Shown piece by piece: positions 20,656 through 32,372 of a DNA stretch of 64,000 nt. Origin of the DNA: Microglena sp. YARC (taxonomy: Eukaryota; Chlorophyta; Chlorophyceae; Chlamydomonadales; Chlamydomonadaceae); the NCBI GenBank assembly GCA_022414725.1, contig CM039462.1, positions 33,652,156-33,716,155 on the forward strand, given 5' to 3'. Each line of letters starts with the position of its first letter. Position 1 is the first letter of the stretch. The position numbers and the translations under genes were made by a program. Below the pieces are notes generated by a model, which saw nothing but the letters and a program-made list of their open reading frames with translations, made no database searches and was not told the origin of the DNA.

Positions 20656-23600
20656 CTAAGAAGAAGCGGTCATCCCAAGCATCCGCATAAACCTCCAGAA
20701 CACAGCAGGATCAAGGGGCTTGGTGAAGGGGTCAGCACAGTTGTCCTTGGTGTTAACATAGGCAACATCTAGTGAACCGTCCTCCACCAGCTCCTTGATG
20801 TAGTGATGAATAACATCAATGTGCTTGCTGCGAGGGAGGAGCTGCCAGTCATTGGCCCATCTCAGAGACCCTATGTTGTCACCCTGAATGGTAACTAAAT
20901 CACAAGGCAGACCCAGATCCACCCTCAACTTCTTCAACCATTGCACCTCCCTGGCAGCCTGAGACAGGGCCTGATACTCAGCCTCACAAGAGCTAATGGC
21001 AACTGTAGGCTGCCTCTTGCTCATCCAGTTCACTATGCACCCTCCAGCCAGGACAGCAAAGCCAGTCTGAGATCTCCTGTCAGACCCATCATCAGCAAAG
21101 GATGAGTCACTAAAGACAGTAAAAGAGAAATCAGGGCTTATGCTTGGCTGCCCCCCACAGGGGGACGGTAGGGTGAGCAGAAAACCTGGACAGGTAGCTC
21201 ACAGCAAAGGCAATATCAGGCCTGGTGCAAGTAGCCAGGTATAGCAAAAGCACCAACAAGAGAGAGGTACTGGCTATTAGAGGACAGGGGTTCTCCAGGT
21301 GGGTCAGTGACGGTGGACTTGTCCATGGGGGCACCAAACCTGGGCTTGGCAGCAGCAGTCAGACCAAACTGCTCCACCAGATCAACAATGTAGGAGTGCT
21401 GGGAGAGGTTGATCTGAACACACCTGCCGTCAGAGTCAAGTGTACAAGCCATGTCCAAGGAGAGGAACTGAACCGGCACACCCATCTCTTTGACCTCCCA
21501 GCCAGCTTTCTCCATAGCCTTGATCAGCAAAACATACCTATCCAGCTCACTAAAAGCACAGATAAAATCATCAACATAGGTTAGGACATAGCTCCACCCA
21601 CCATTAGAATCCCTCCTAAAATACAGAGCAGGTTCCGCCTTGCACATAATAAAACCATGTGCAACCAAAACCCGCTTGACATCCATACTCCAAGCCCTGG
21701 GCGCCTGTTTCAAACCATAAAGGGACTTGATCAGCTTGCACACAAGGGGAACACCGTTAGGACCAAGTACCTTAAAGCCCTCAGGCTGGTGGCAGTACAG
21801 GTCCAGACCAGGTTCAAGGGGAGCATTCAGAAATGCAGTCTTGATGTCCAGCTGCCGAACAAACATCTTCCTATGAGTGATGGCAGCCAGGAGCACCCTC
21901 AGACCTGCTTTAGAAGAAACGGGGGCATATACATCATGAAAATCCAACCCAGGACGCTGCAGAAAACCACGAACCACAAAACGTGCCTTGAAGCGAATAG
22001 AACCATCAACCCCAACCTTCTTCACAAATAACCACCTGCCAGACAGGACCCTCTGTTTAGGAGGCAGTGGAGTGAGCGCCCAAGTGCCATGGGCATGTAG
22101 GGACGCCATCTCATCCTTCATAGCAAGGAGCCATTGATCCCTGTCAGGGCTGGTGGGAAGCATGGCAGCTTTGAAGGTCAGTTCAGTGGAAGTGGAAATG
22201 TATGCTCCCACGTACAAGCAGTGTACTTGTACATGAGCAGCGGGGATATCAGCAGTATCAGCAGTAACCGGTAGTATAGCCCCCAGCGCAGAACTACTGC
22301 CTGGTTGAACAGGGCCGGCCTTATTTGCCTCTATATCAACGAAGCCTGGGTCGACCGGAACACCCCAGCCATACGCAGTATCGGAACCCGACCAGTGTTC
22401 CAGATCATCACTTGCACTATCGGCAACGGCTACATCATCACATGGCCTTGACCCGAGTAATCCACCAGGGACGACAGGAGGCGTCTGAATGAACGACACC
22501 CGCGAGCCATCCGAGGTGGTCGGAGGTTGGCGACTATTAGTCAATGGACCTGATCCAGGTACCACTATGATCGAAGGCTGTCGTAATCCTAAATCTTCAC
22601 CGACGAAATGTGGCGCAGAGGAGGGCCTGGCGACCCCCTGCGATTCGGCTAAGATTTTATCTGAAAGAACTGCAGAATCTCGCCCGCCCAGTGCCTTCAC
22701 ACACAATACAGCACCATCAGCCCCTGACCTGGGACGCAAGGTCATCCCATGATCAGGGCAGCGGTCGACAATTGGGGTTAGCAAAGGGTCAAGGGAATTA
22801 ACCGTAGGCACAGGCATATGTCCGTTGATAGCGGCAGGGATGCGAGAGACATACGGCGACCCGTCATAGGGAGATAGCCCAGGAATACAGTTATGATCAA
22901 ACTGCTCATAGAAGAGTACATCACGACTCTCTACTACCTGGCGCAACTTAGGAACCCAAACAAAATAACCCTTACTCACCAGGGAATACCCAACCAGTCT
23001 ACCAGATAACGCCCTTTCGTCCAGCTTGTTGCGCTTCTTCCCATTGACTAACGTAACGTAGCAAGGGCATCCGAACACGCGCAACATCGACACATCAGGC
23101 TGAACCCCAAAGAAAAGCTCATGAGGAGTCTTATCTCCCTGATTGGGCAAGCGATTACGAAGGTAACACGCAGCTAGGAAGGCATAGGGCCAGAAAGACT
23201 TAGTTAGCTTTGACTCCAGGTGGATGCTCCTAGCTATAGACTGTAAGACCCCATTGTACCTCTCCAGAGTTGCATTCTGCTGTGCAGTGTATGCCAAAGA
23301 TAACTCATGCACTGCCCCAACCGATATCAGCCAATCCTCAAACCACTTTACTATAAACTCCTTAGCCCTGTCAGACCTCAGGCACTTAAAGGCAAATCCG
23401 TGCAGCTGATTCATCCATCTGAGGATGATAGTCTGAACTGCTAAGGGAGCTTCATCCCTGGTCCTCAAGCACAACACTTCAGCATAGCCAGAGTGTTGGT
23501 CTGTGAGGCACAGAATATAAAACTCCCCCACGCAGACCTCTAATATGAACTGGCCCATGATGTCCAAGTGAAGGCGTTGGAGAGGTGCATTGATCGGAGT

Positions 23601-24269
23601 AGTGCTTGCTTTAGGAAAAGGGAGACGTTTGCCCTTAGCCTTTTGACAAGCATCACAAGGGATCTTAGCCAGTTTTTGGACCTGGTTGAGTGAGAGGGGT
23701 AAGTTCTTAACCATACCCTTCTTGACAAGTCTGTGCATGGCATCATAGCCGGGGTGACCCAGCCGCCTATGCCACAGCCATTCAGGAGTGGTAGGGATAA
23801 CAACTCCACCGTCCTCATCAACATCAAGTGCAAAAGCTGGGTAATTGTCAGCACCAAACGAACAGCCACTGGTGGTGTAACAAGGCCTACATGCAAACTT
23901 GTAAACACCATCACTGGAGGCAGGGAAGGACCAGAGAATAGAAGAGCCCTGAGTGGCAGTGCAACTAATACTATCAAAAGAAATCTTGCAGTGGAGAGAA
24001 TGAGCCACAGCATTTACTGACAGGAGGTTCACCGGACAGTGAGGTATGTAGAGAACATTAGTTAGAATGATTGGTGTTGGTAACCAATCACTACATAACT
24101 CAATGGATCCCTTACCTACTGCCCGTTGAACCACACCATCACCAAATCGAACTGATGGCAGATTCAGTGGAACATCAAACACAGTGAACAAAGATCTATC
24201 ACCTGTGATGGACATTCCAGCTCCAGAATCCACATGCCAGACCCCCTCAGACAGGCTCGGACTACACAC
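20656..24269 (-). pseudogene. Copia A pol: protease-integrase-RT-RNase H
   Basis: A 1017-residue frame (24269-21216) starts just before protease motif HVDSGAGMSITGD. It continues with the GAG-pre-integrase zinc site (HRRLGH ... CDACQ), the integrase core (HLDIMG, LRSDRAKEF, QQNATLERYNG in place of the usual NG-x-E-x-x-N), and RT (ARFVVRGFLQRPGLDFHDVY, QLDIKTAFLNAPLEPG, LIKSLYGLKQAPRAW, catalytic YVDDF). At about 21240 an extra A shifts the frame. Near 21140 a deletion of about 60 bases relative to copies B and C removes part of the RT/RNase H linker. RNase H resumes with DSSFADDGSD, WMSKRQ and EAEYQALSQ to the stop at 20656-20658. Catalytic motifs are intact, but the polyprotein is not continuous. 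Confidence 0.92.
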
Positions 24270-24279
24270 ATTTGAGAAC

Positions 24280-26494
24280 CTAGAGGTGCAGGAGAATAGG
24301 ACAGGGCTTACCTGCTACTTCTGCATAGCAAAACCCATCAATTTGAGCCTGCAAGGAAGACAATTGCTTTGGAGTAAGGTGACCTGGAAGGGCCAGGTTA
24401 GCAGGCAACGGTGAAGGAAGCGTTGGTTCTGCACGACCAGGGACCCTTCGCAGGGCAGGGAACTTCGTCCAGCAACGGTCCTCCGAGTGACCATCCTTGT
24501 GGGGGCATGGTCCCCAGGTGCATTCCAGGCGCCTCTTGTTCGACCCAGAACCACCACCAGTCTTTCTGCCGCCGCTGAAATGCAGCATTAGCAGGAAACT
24601 GAGGAGCGGTCCGGGACCAACCAGGATGCCTGGAATCCGACTGAGGGAGCGCTATGTTAAGAATATCTAGCTGCCTATATTCCTCTAGACAGGACCAGTA
24701 CTCAACAGGTTGCTGGTTGTATATCAGGATACCATACTTAATCCGCAGCGTTTCGAACCGGGGCAGACTCGCACCTTGAACTATAATGCCCATGGCGTGA
24801 CGCTGAGTCTGCGGAAACCCAGCACTGCGCAGGTCAGTGCACATACCGCGAACCCGACGAAAGAAAGCGTCAACCTGCTCATGAGTGCCCATGGCCGAAG
24901 CATGATACTCCTTCAGCAAGAGAGGGACACGCGAGGCAAGGGCATCGGACTGCTGCCTCCGGATATGCAAAAAGATATCCCGAGGTGAAGCAAAGTCCCT
25001 ATACACCTTGACTAGGGCATCCGTCATGTTGGCAAGCATCATGGATAAGATCATGAACTCTTGCGGGGTAGGGTAAGCGCACTGAAACCCAACAGTGCAG
25101 GATCGACACTAGACTCACCATGAGAGGCCGAATTTCCAGCAGCAGGAGGAGCACACCGAGGAGCTAAAGACTCACGAATCGCCAGAAAATACTCAGCAGC
25201 AAGACCAGCGTCATAAGCGCGCTGGTCATCTAAGTTCCTGATGAGATCTAGGGAACGCGCAACACGCACAATGAGCTCGAAATCAGGACGAACAGGACAG
25301 AAAGGGAGTGGCACCTTAACAAACTGGTAACCTCGCAGGTCACTGTTCCTACGCCCAACCCCTCCAGAGGTCACACCATTAGCAGGAGGGTAGTTAATCC
25401 CTGGCATAACAGGTCCCAGAAAAGCCCGACACTCTAGACCTAGCTCAGAATAAGCCATCACACGCCTAGGCCTAGGGCGACCCTTGCTATCAACCATAGC
25501 CTGAGTGGCAGTCATATCCAGCCTACCGTACAGAGTGCGGTCCAAGGATTCCCCAGCATGTTGAGCTTGGCGGATAAGACGGCATTCCTGCAGGGATAGA
25601 CGCAGAGGATGTCCGCCATCGAGCAGATGCTCCCAGGAGTCGCATGACAGCGAAGGAGGCACATATGGCGGAGGGCCAGGAGCAGGGGGCTGCTCCACAG
25701 GCGGAGGGGGGGTGGAGGGGGCTCCTGCGAAGGGCCAGCAAAGGATGCGCGGCCAGCAGCAGCAGCAGAAGCCTCTCGAGCACGAGTATTGTAGCCAGAC
25801 AGACCTCGGTCCGGAGGCAAGGTGAAAGACGCAGACTTCTGCATCAAAGACGGCCTGGCCACCTCCGGGTGGACAGGTGGAAGGGGCGCAAGCAGAGGCG
25901 CAGAGACTGGATCAGGCTTAAACTCCGGGGAAGGCGCAAGAGCAGGTGCCGACAGAGGCTCATACACAGGAGAGACGGTAGAATTGAACACTCGAGTAGC
26001 AGTGGAAGGAGTGACTCCACCGAAGTCACCACTCATAGCACTCTGCAGATCTTCATCACCATCATCAGAGTCATCAGCATAGCCATCTGCACGGCGATGA
26101 CGAGCAAGTTCTTGATAGTCGTAGTCAAAACGGGCATCAGGAGGTGGAGGCGCCCCTGCGTACTGGATAATCTGAGTGGAAACACAGCAGAGTCGCATCA
26201 GAACGTCCTCAATCTCAGGAGAGAGACGTCGGACAGTAGCAGAAGGAGCCGTAAAGGTGGAGGATTGATTGGGGGGGTCACTTCCACGATGGCGGAAGGA
26301 CTCTCATGACCGCTAGCAGAGGCAGCTGGTGCACAGACGTCTAGCCAATCATCAAGAGGACCCGGGTCCTCCTTAGGAAGGACACGGTCGCAGCCATTGC
26401 TTATAATGACACTGCGCATCCCGCGCGTCCAAGATTCTCCATTCTTGTCGTGGAGTTTCTCAAAATTAGCGGGAGGCCCTCGCGGAAGTTGCAT
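24280..26494 (-). pseudogene. Copia A gag with several frameshifts
   Basis: Starts MQLPRGPPANFEKLHD at 26494. By alignment with copia B gag (716 residues), the frame shifts near 26270 and 25710, both in C-runs, and again near 25051 and 24590. Pieces are the acidic/proline-rich N-terminus, the capsid-like core (SWEHLLDGGHPLRLSL ... RRVMAYSELGLECRAFLGPV ... DFELIVRVARSLDLI), and a C-terminal zinc knuckle CTWGPCPHKDGHSEDRC with spacing CX4CX5HX4C in place of the usual CX2CX4HX4C. Homopolymer shifts could be sequencing error. Confidence 0.88.
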
Positions 26495-26531
26495 CGCAAA
26501 GCAGTGGTAGTAAATGAGGGACCGTATAACC

Positions 26532-26833
26532 TATCAGCTTGGATAACACTCCGGAGAGTGGACTTAGTGTGTGCAGCACGCCAATCTATAAATGCGGAGA
26601 CGAGAATAATTATTACAAAAGATAGTGGAACCATAAAGGGACACCAGCGGAGGAAAGGGGGGCGGTAGCCTGGAACCTGATCAGGGTACAGGTTAGACAG
26701 CGCGTGTCAGAAGAACCGATGACGCAGTCAACAGTAAGCTGACATAGTACTGTCAGGACCGATAGTTCTAAGGAAGTACATAAGTAGTCACCAAGTCATA
26801 AAACGCGTGAGAGCACCGCAATTCATGCTGACA
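26532..26833 (-). repeat. 5' LTR of copia A
   Basis: Directly followed (minus strand) by GGTTATACGGTCCCTC, the likely primer-binding site, and then the gag start at 26494. Confidence 0.93.
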
Positions 26834-26893
26834 CCCGGAGATGTTATTGGTGAAGATTGCTGTGAGAGTTCTGCTGATGAAAATATATGGTGA

Positions 26894-27867
26894 AGCGGGT
26901 GTAAGGCAGAGGTACAACGTTCCATTCTGTAAGGCAGACGTACTGCTACCTTTCGGAAATTAAATTGTGGGACCGCAAATTGCTTCTTTATAGAACGGCA
27001 CCGCGCGTATTGCTAGATGAAAAACTCATCTACCAGACTCCAGATCGTGGAGGTTATCAATGGAGTGGTGCCGTATTGGAGCACAATTCAGGGCCATCCT
27101 GGCCCATGTATTGGCTGGTTGGGATAAATTAGTCAAGCCTTGCATAGCACCAGTTGAAGCCTAAGTAGCATTAGTATGTAGCATGTGGTGCCTATGGTCC
27201 TGCCAGTGTGTGTAGCCTTAATGAAGCTTAATTGTGGCTGAGTGTGCGTATTACATCCAAATGTCTTGCCATACAGTCTAGTAGGGAAGATGGATTTTAC
27301 CTTCGCCTATGATAAAATGCTTCTCATAAGCAACGTATGGCACCTTCGCAGTAGCTAGTGAATGGCAGGATGGCCATTTTAGTGAGGTGCCATAAGGAAG
27401 AACTGCGCACTCGTGCATGCATATCATGTTGTTACCACTAGTGTGTATACACCTCGTGGGCATGGAATGCGTGTGTGTATGAAGTGTGAGCTCATGAATC
27501 GCCTTTTCTTAGCTCAAAAGCAACAAGTAGTTGTATGTGATCATTTGGTTGTTGACATGGATGACTAGAAATGTACGGTAGGTGGTATAAATACAGCATT
27601 CCTTAGCTCAAATATAAAAACAGCTTTTCAAATATACAGCTTTGCAAATATAAATACAAATACAGTTTTTCTTAGCTCAAAAGCAACAAGTAGTTGTATG
27701 TGATCATATGGTTGTTGACATGGATTACTAGGCATGTATCGGTAGGTGGTATAAATAAAGCAACAAATTGAAGAACTTATTGTGTTCGAAGATGGTGGAG
27801 GTCTAATATATTTTGGGGTGGTTGAGTGATCATCATGACATAGCATGACAAGCATGAGGGCCTTTCT
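26894..27867 (+). other. 3' flank of LRR copy 2; no gene
   Basis: The first ~550 bases parallel 11104-11700. At 27495-27790 the segment TTTTCTTAGCTCAAAAGCAACAAGTAGTTGTATGTGATCAT occurs twice about 165 bases apart (around 27503 and 27667), a short tandem duplication. Nothing coding is seen. Confidence 0.55.
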
Positions 27868-28040
27868 TTTCGAGTTTCTAAGCAGCTTCTAGGCAGCTCC
27901 CTAAGCCAAACACTAGGCCAAGCCCCAAGATTTCAGCAGTGTTGGCTGATTCTGTCAGCTTCCCCGTGCACCAGGCTGCTTTAGATTTGGCTGGATATCC
28001 AGCTAGGGGAGCTGCCAAGAAGTTGCTGCTCATAGCAAAG
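27868..28040. mobile_element. MITE, second complete copy
   Basis: Same family as 12153-12346: left AAGCAGCTTCTAGGCAGCTC, right GGGGAGCTGCCAAGAAGTTGC. The interior shares GCCAAGCCCCAAGATTTCAG-AGTG-TGG and GATTCTGTCAGCTTCC. Confidence 0.7.
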
Positions 28041-28359
28041 AACCGAAACCGAAATGGGATGGTCAGCGATCCGGCATCCTGTGGCAGCAGAACCCGCAAC
28101 AAGGGGTATGCTAGTATTACACGCGGAAATACATATTCGCCACTAGCACACACCCTTAATGGTAGCACTGAGGAGCATGTTTGGTTGATCGGTCTTCTGG
28201 TCATAGGATCTGTCGCAATGCTGCAGGATCTGTCGAAATCCCGCAAGATAATTGATCTCGTGGCTGTTTTATGTGAAGCGGAGTTGGCCGACTGGTGTGA
28301 CCGCAGTGTGACCTTTCATATTGCCTTCTCCCTCATACCCACCCAAACCAACCTACCCA

Positions 28360-28465
28360 CTCCAAGCTCGGCGTGGAAGTGCACGTGTGTGATCCACGAT
28401 ACACCTGGAAATCTCCCCCCCGGTGTAGGTTTCGAACCCCGCCCATCCCACATACATGCATGACG
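28360..28465 (+). mobile_element. Possible decayed tRNA-like SINE head
   Basis: GGTTTCGAACCCCGCCC near 28428 resembles a tRNA T-arm / box B with a preceding GGTGTA. No convincing box A lies the right distance upstream. Weak call. Confidence 0.25.
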
Positions 28466-29405
28466 ATGATCATTAATTTCATGTGATCATCATGCATCAC
28501 CTGCAAATTCCTCCATGTGTATAAAGAACTAAAGATGGCCCATTGGAGACAAGGGGCGGTAATAGGAGGGTGCAAAAGTGCAAACAGGGGGGATCATGGG
28601 ATGGAGGACAAGGTAAACGAAGAATGAAAGAGCAAAAAATGTCCAAGCATGAGTCACGCAATTTGAAAGAGCGCTGCATGTGTCAACCACATCAAAAAGC
28701 ATGTTGGCCTCGACTGACCGGTTGGTTTTGGGGGACGTCAACTGTCCAGCCGAATAATGAAGGGAAAAGCTCCGAGGAATACCTGGTGTAGAATTCCAGA
28801 AATCCTGTAGATTCATTTCACTTGCTCGTTGGGCAGTTGATCCACTGCTTGCCAAGATTCTACTATCAGCAAGGCATATTTTGTTCCCCGCCTTACCTTG
28901 GACAACCTCCGAGCTGGAGCAGAGAGGCAGCCACCCAGGCAGGCAGGCAGGCAGGCAGCTTATTCTGTGAACGGCGGCCCGGGATAGAAAGACGATTGGT
29001 GTGGCTACAGAAAGGTGCGTTGTTAGGAGCTCGGAGATAAGTTGTTTTGTTTTGTGCTAGGTTATTCACCCCACGAGCCCAGGACAGCTGGAACAAACCA
29101 AAAGCAGTGACGCAACCCAGAAATAAATTAAACCATCCTGGTGCAGGCCCAGATAAATTATAGTGCGAAGAACTTGCAGTCCCAAAAACAAAATCAGGAG
29201 GTGGGACCCTCAGAAAAATACAGCGACCTTAAACCGGCTTCGGTGACGAGAAAGCGTGGCCACTGGCCAGTTGCCCACTCGAACGAAAATGTAAGCTTTG
29301 GGAATAGGTGGCTTCCGAGCCCTTAAATCCGAGAGAAATTTGAGAGCGTCACTGTCGGATTACCGGTATTAAATGTCCAATAGAGAAAAAAATCATTTGT
29401 GTCCC
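28466..29405 (+). other. Duplicated spacer with the empty site for CACTA-like element 1
   Basis: Paralogue of 13011-13645 joined to 15849-16179. The stretch GCAGGCAGCTTATTCTGTGA near 28950-28970 continues directly into host sequence here, where the other copy carries the CACTA-like element. A (GGCA)n run sits just before. No gene. Confidence 0.7.
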
Positions 29406-30309
29406 CGTAAAAAAGCTGAGCATTAATTCTCACTGAAATTATCTGATGAAATATTACAAGCATGGGCATCTGATGAGCAATATCTATACCGTAGCCTCAG
29501 TGAACATGCATTAGCGTAGCTAGATTAGGATGCCCCAGACTGATGATTGGTTAACAACATCGTTGGCATGGCTGATATGTCAAATCTTCAAAATGAATGC
29601 CTGACTGAAATTACTGTTTGCTTCCTATACGTCTTTCATTCTATTTTCTCTTACATTTGGAATGGGTACTCGTGCAAACAAGGTAGAGTGGGTGTTACAG
29701 CTGTTGATAGATAAAAACATAGTGGGTTGTGAAGTTGGCAGGGATATGCCACCATCCAAAATACCCCAGACGGTAACAGTTAGGCTACCATATGCGACTT
29801 TTCTGTCAAAGTCAGAAACCAATCATTTGTGTCCCCATCGAACGACTAAACAAGCCAATTCTGCCTCACTGAAATTGTCTGATTATGATCCTTCACCTAA
29901 TCAGTCAATTTTGGCAGCTTTGATCAGCATCCTGTATTAGCTTAGCCAGACTAGGATGCCCCAGACTGAGGAGTCAGGACTAGCTTATAGCAAGATCATG
30001 ACTACCGTATGGGAAATACGTAGATCTTAAAAAAGATTAATAATAATGCCTTATAGACAGTACCGTTTGCATCATGGGTACATTATTTTATTCCATTCTA
30101 TTGTTGCTTCAATTTGGAATGGGAAGGTGTTGCAGATACCGTAGTGGTCGTTAGCAACCTGGTGGGTCATTAAGTTGGCAAGGGCAGGCCACCTCACAAA
30201 ACGTGGTATACAGTAGTAAGCGGAAGGGTTTTTTCCAAGGCTGCCATATGCAGCAGTGATTATAAATGTTTCATTCATATTGAATGCTAGTTGATACTGA
30301 TCAACAATA
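29406..30309 (+). repeat. LRR-unit upstream repeat, copies 3 and 4
   Basis: Two tandem copies of the module seen at 8330 and 16180: about 29410-29640 and 29860-30070, each with GATGCCCCAGACTGA and ATTACTGTTTGCTTCC-like or AGTACCGTTTGC words. They lead into TGATCAACAATACTGCC, the start of the conserved block upstream of LRR genes, which is cut by copia G. Confidence 0.65.
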
Positions 30310-30314
30310 CTGCC

Positions 30315-30612
30315 TATCAGCTTGGATAACACTCCGGAGAGTGGACTTTGTGTGTGCAGCACGCCAATCTATAAATGCGGAGACGAGAATAAGTTACAAG
30401 CACAGGAGACCCATTAAGGGGCACCAGTGGAGGAAAGGGGGCGGTAGCCTGGAACCTGATCAGGGTACAGGCTAGACAGCGCGTGTCAGAAGAACCGATG
30501 ACGCAGTCAACAGGAAGCTGACATAGTACTGTCAGGACCGATAGTTCTAAGGGAGTACACAAGGAGTCACCAAGACATAAAACAAGCGAGAGCACCGCTA
30601 TTCATGCTGATA
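30315..30612 (-). repeat. 3' LTR of copia G
   Basis: TATCAGC...GCTGATA ends, with the doubled CACCTATG motif of the family just inside. Confidence 0.92.
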
Positions 30613-30680
30613 CTCCACCTATGACGCAGGTGACATACAATACTAGTACTCCACCTATGGCACTGGGGACATAGAACCAT

Positions 30681-32006
30681 AAACTGGTAGCAAACAAAAA
30701 TTATTAAGGAACGGCGGAAAAACAGGAAACCAGAAGAAAGCCTTGTCTAAAATAAAAGGATGAGAAATGATGAACCAAAAACCACTGTAGTACTCCGAAA
30801 ATGTAGCAGCAAAAAACTTGGGTCATACCGAGCTGAGCTGAGACCAAAATGGAAATGTAACCATCCATGGTAAGCGCAAAAAATACTATTCATCCAGAAT
30901 AGTAGGCACCAAACCAGAAAATCACAGGGAGGCCAAACAGAAATCAATCCTAATACCAAAGGAAGGGGAACAACGGTGACTGAAAGAACCGAGAACTTAA
31001 CCTAAAGAGAAGACTGAAAAAAAACGTATATCAAAGTTGGGGAACAACGGTATAGAAAACCCGATCCGGGAATAGGAACCTAACGCCAATCAATGATAAC
31101 CAAAGAGACGGATTGAAATATCGTGTGAGCGCAGCACACGAGAGAATCAAAACCTAAAGGACGCAGACAAGAGGACACTAAAGACTACGATGGAAAAAAA
31201 AAGTCGATGGAAAAATCCACTACCTTAAAAACTATTCTTAGCATAGAATTCATGACTAGGTTGGGATGAAAAAACCATGATGAACTGGTTTCTCACTCAA
31301 AGATGGAAGTAAGAAGATGTATGAAAGTTAATTATCATAAATCCCCAGCTACGGCACTAACGAAAAACAGTCTAAGAGGTGGGTATCGCACCGCAAAGAA
31401 CTCGTGCACTCAAGACAAACCAAGCGCCTAACTAAAGCAAACCAAACCTGCAGCAACTGAAAAAATCCAAAGGATGCGAAGTAAAATTTTTCAAGAAACT
31501 TGTAACCAACAAAGGAAACACAGTTCAATGAACAAATGAAGGGTAGATGTACAACCATAGTACATAAAACCTATTGTCCACCTGAAAAATAGTAAACGCA
31601 TAAAGAGGACTTCAAAGAATTTACTGCAAAGGATGGACTGAAAGGGCGCTTGAAATACACTCGGAAAACAAGAAAGAGGTGAGCGGCGGTACATCTGCAA
31701 GTACAACTGCAAGATTACCCAGCCCACCAATTCACAGTAAAATCCGAAGGGAAACAACTACTACACTCCACAAAAAGTTCCAATCACATGAGGGGCTGGT
31801 GATCTAAAAACAGTGTGGAGTAAAAATAAATAGCTAATCTATGATGAGCTCCACCGAACTAACCATCTGCCTATGGAACTAAGAGTCAGAGACCATCAAG
31901 ACGCTATAACGGTGGTCTGAATTAAGTACCACCTTCCACCAAAACCAAGAAAGACAGCTGAAAGGAAGCTGCCTAAACAAAGCGTCGTAACGCTCCACCA
32001 ATCTAG
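30681..32006. other. Copia G interior, left part; mostly unmatched
   Basis: About 31020-31110 matches the 3' untranslated region of A, B and C (ACAACGGTATAGAAAACCCG). The remaining ~1.2 kb is A-rich on the plus strand with no long ORF and no match to pol of the other copies. Non-coding cargo or another decayed insert. Confidence 0.5.
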
Positions 32007-32011
32007 ACTAC

Positions 32012-32335
32012 TATCAGCATGTATAGCGGTGCTCTCACGCGTTTTATGACTTGGTGACTACTTATGTACTCCCTTAGAACTATCGGCTCTCCTGAGCCAG
32101 CTTCCCGTGGGACTGAGTCATCTTGAGATGACTCAGTGGCAGCTTCCTGTCACCTACGTCTCCGGTCTGATCTGTACCCTGTTAGGTTCCTGTCTACCGC
32201 CTCCTTTCACCACAGGTGCCCCTTTATGGGTCTCCTGTGTCTGTAACGTTATCCTTGTCTCCGTGTATAGATTGGTGCGTCTGTTCCGCTGCTTTAATCT
32301 ACTGTCCACTCTACCGGAGTGATTTCAAGCTGATA
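32012..32335 (+). repeat. 5' LTR of copia B
   Basis: Followed at once by GGTCATTGGGCTCCTC, the likely primer-binding site. It is longer than the A and G LTRs because of an extra GACTCAGT-containing segment (a small inverted repeat ACTGAGTCATCTTGAGATGACTCAGT). Confidence 0.93.
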
Positions 32336-32372
32336 GGTCATTGGGCTCCTCATCACTACCACTGCTTTGATA

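Larger units (their letters stand above)
20019..26833 (-). mobile_element. Ty1/copia retrotransposon A, full length, nested in LRR copy 2
   Basis: A 6.8 kb element with 302-base LTRs that I could not distinguish by eye, flanked by CCCGG at 20014-20018 and 26834-26838. LTRs end TATCAGC...GCTGACA on the plus strand. Order on the minus strand is LTR, short leader, gag, protease, integrase, RT, RNase H, then an untranslated tail with a ~29-base A/T homopolymer (20402-20430), a doubled CACCTATG-CACAGGTGACATA motif and the 3' LTR. That protease-integrase-RT-RNase H order defines copia. Identical LTRs imply recent insertion, yet gag and the pol 3' end carry frameshifts. Confidence 0.95.
16832..26893 (+). 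pseudogene. F-box-like LRR gene, copy 2, broken by two transposons and a frameshift
   Basis: Paralogue of 10051-11103, in three pieces: 16832-16910, 18973-20018 and 26839-26893. The TIR element 16911-18968 (ATAC duplicated) splits the N-terminus. Without it the frame reads from GNSQ straight into ILLPPSTTSLLDLPAH. A 7-bp insertion ATATTCG at 19137-19143 shifts the frame between the F-box-like part and the LRRs. Copia A (CCCGG duplicated) splits the 3' end; across it the frame continues to TGA at 26891. As it stands, the LRR part is open from 19066 to 20112, its last 31 residues coming from the LTR. Repeats LSPLSACxxL and LSPVVACKYL are well kept, so inactivation may be recent. Confidence 0.85.

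Noticed and set aside
21225..22031. Long plus-strand frames opposite copia A pol, and similar ones opposite copia C (43536-44393)
   Set aside because: They mirror conserved pol coding on the other strand and contain no domain of their own.
24280..24305. Mini-intron (GTAAGC...CTCTAG, about 32 bases) joining gag to pol in copia A
   Set aside because: Too short for a usual spliceosomal intron, absent in copia B, and the join does not enter the protease frame.
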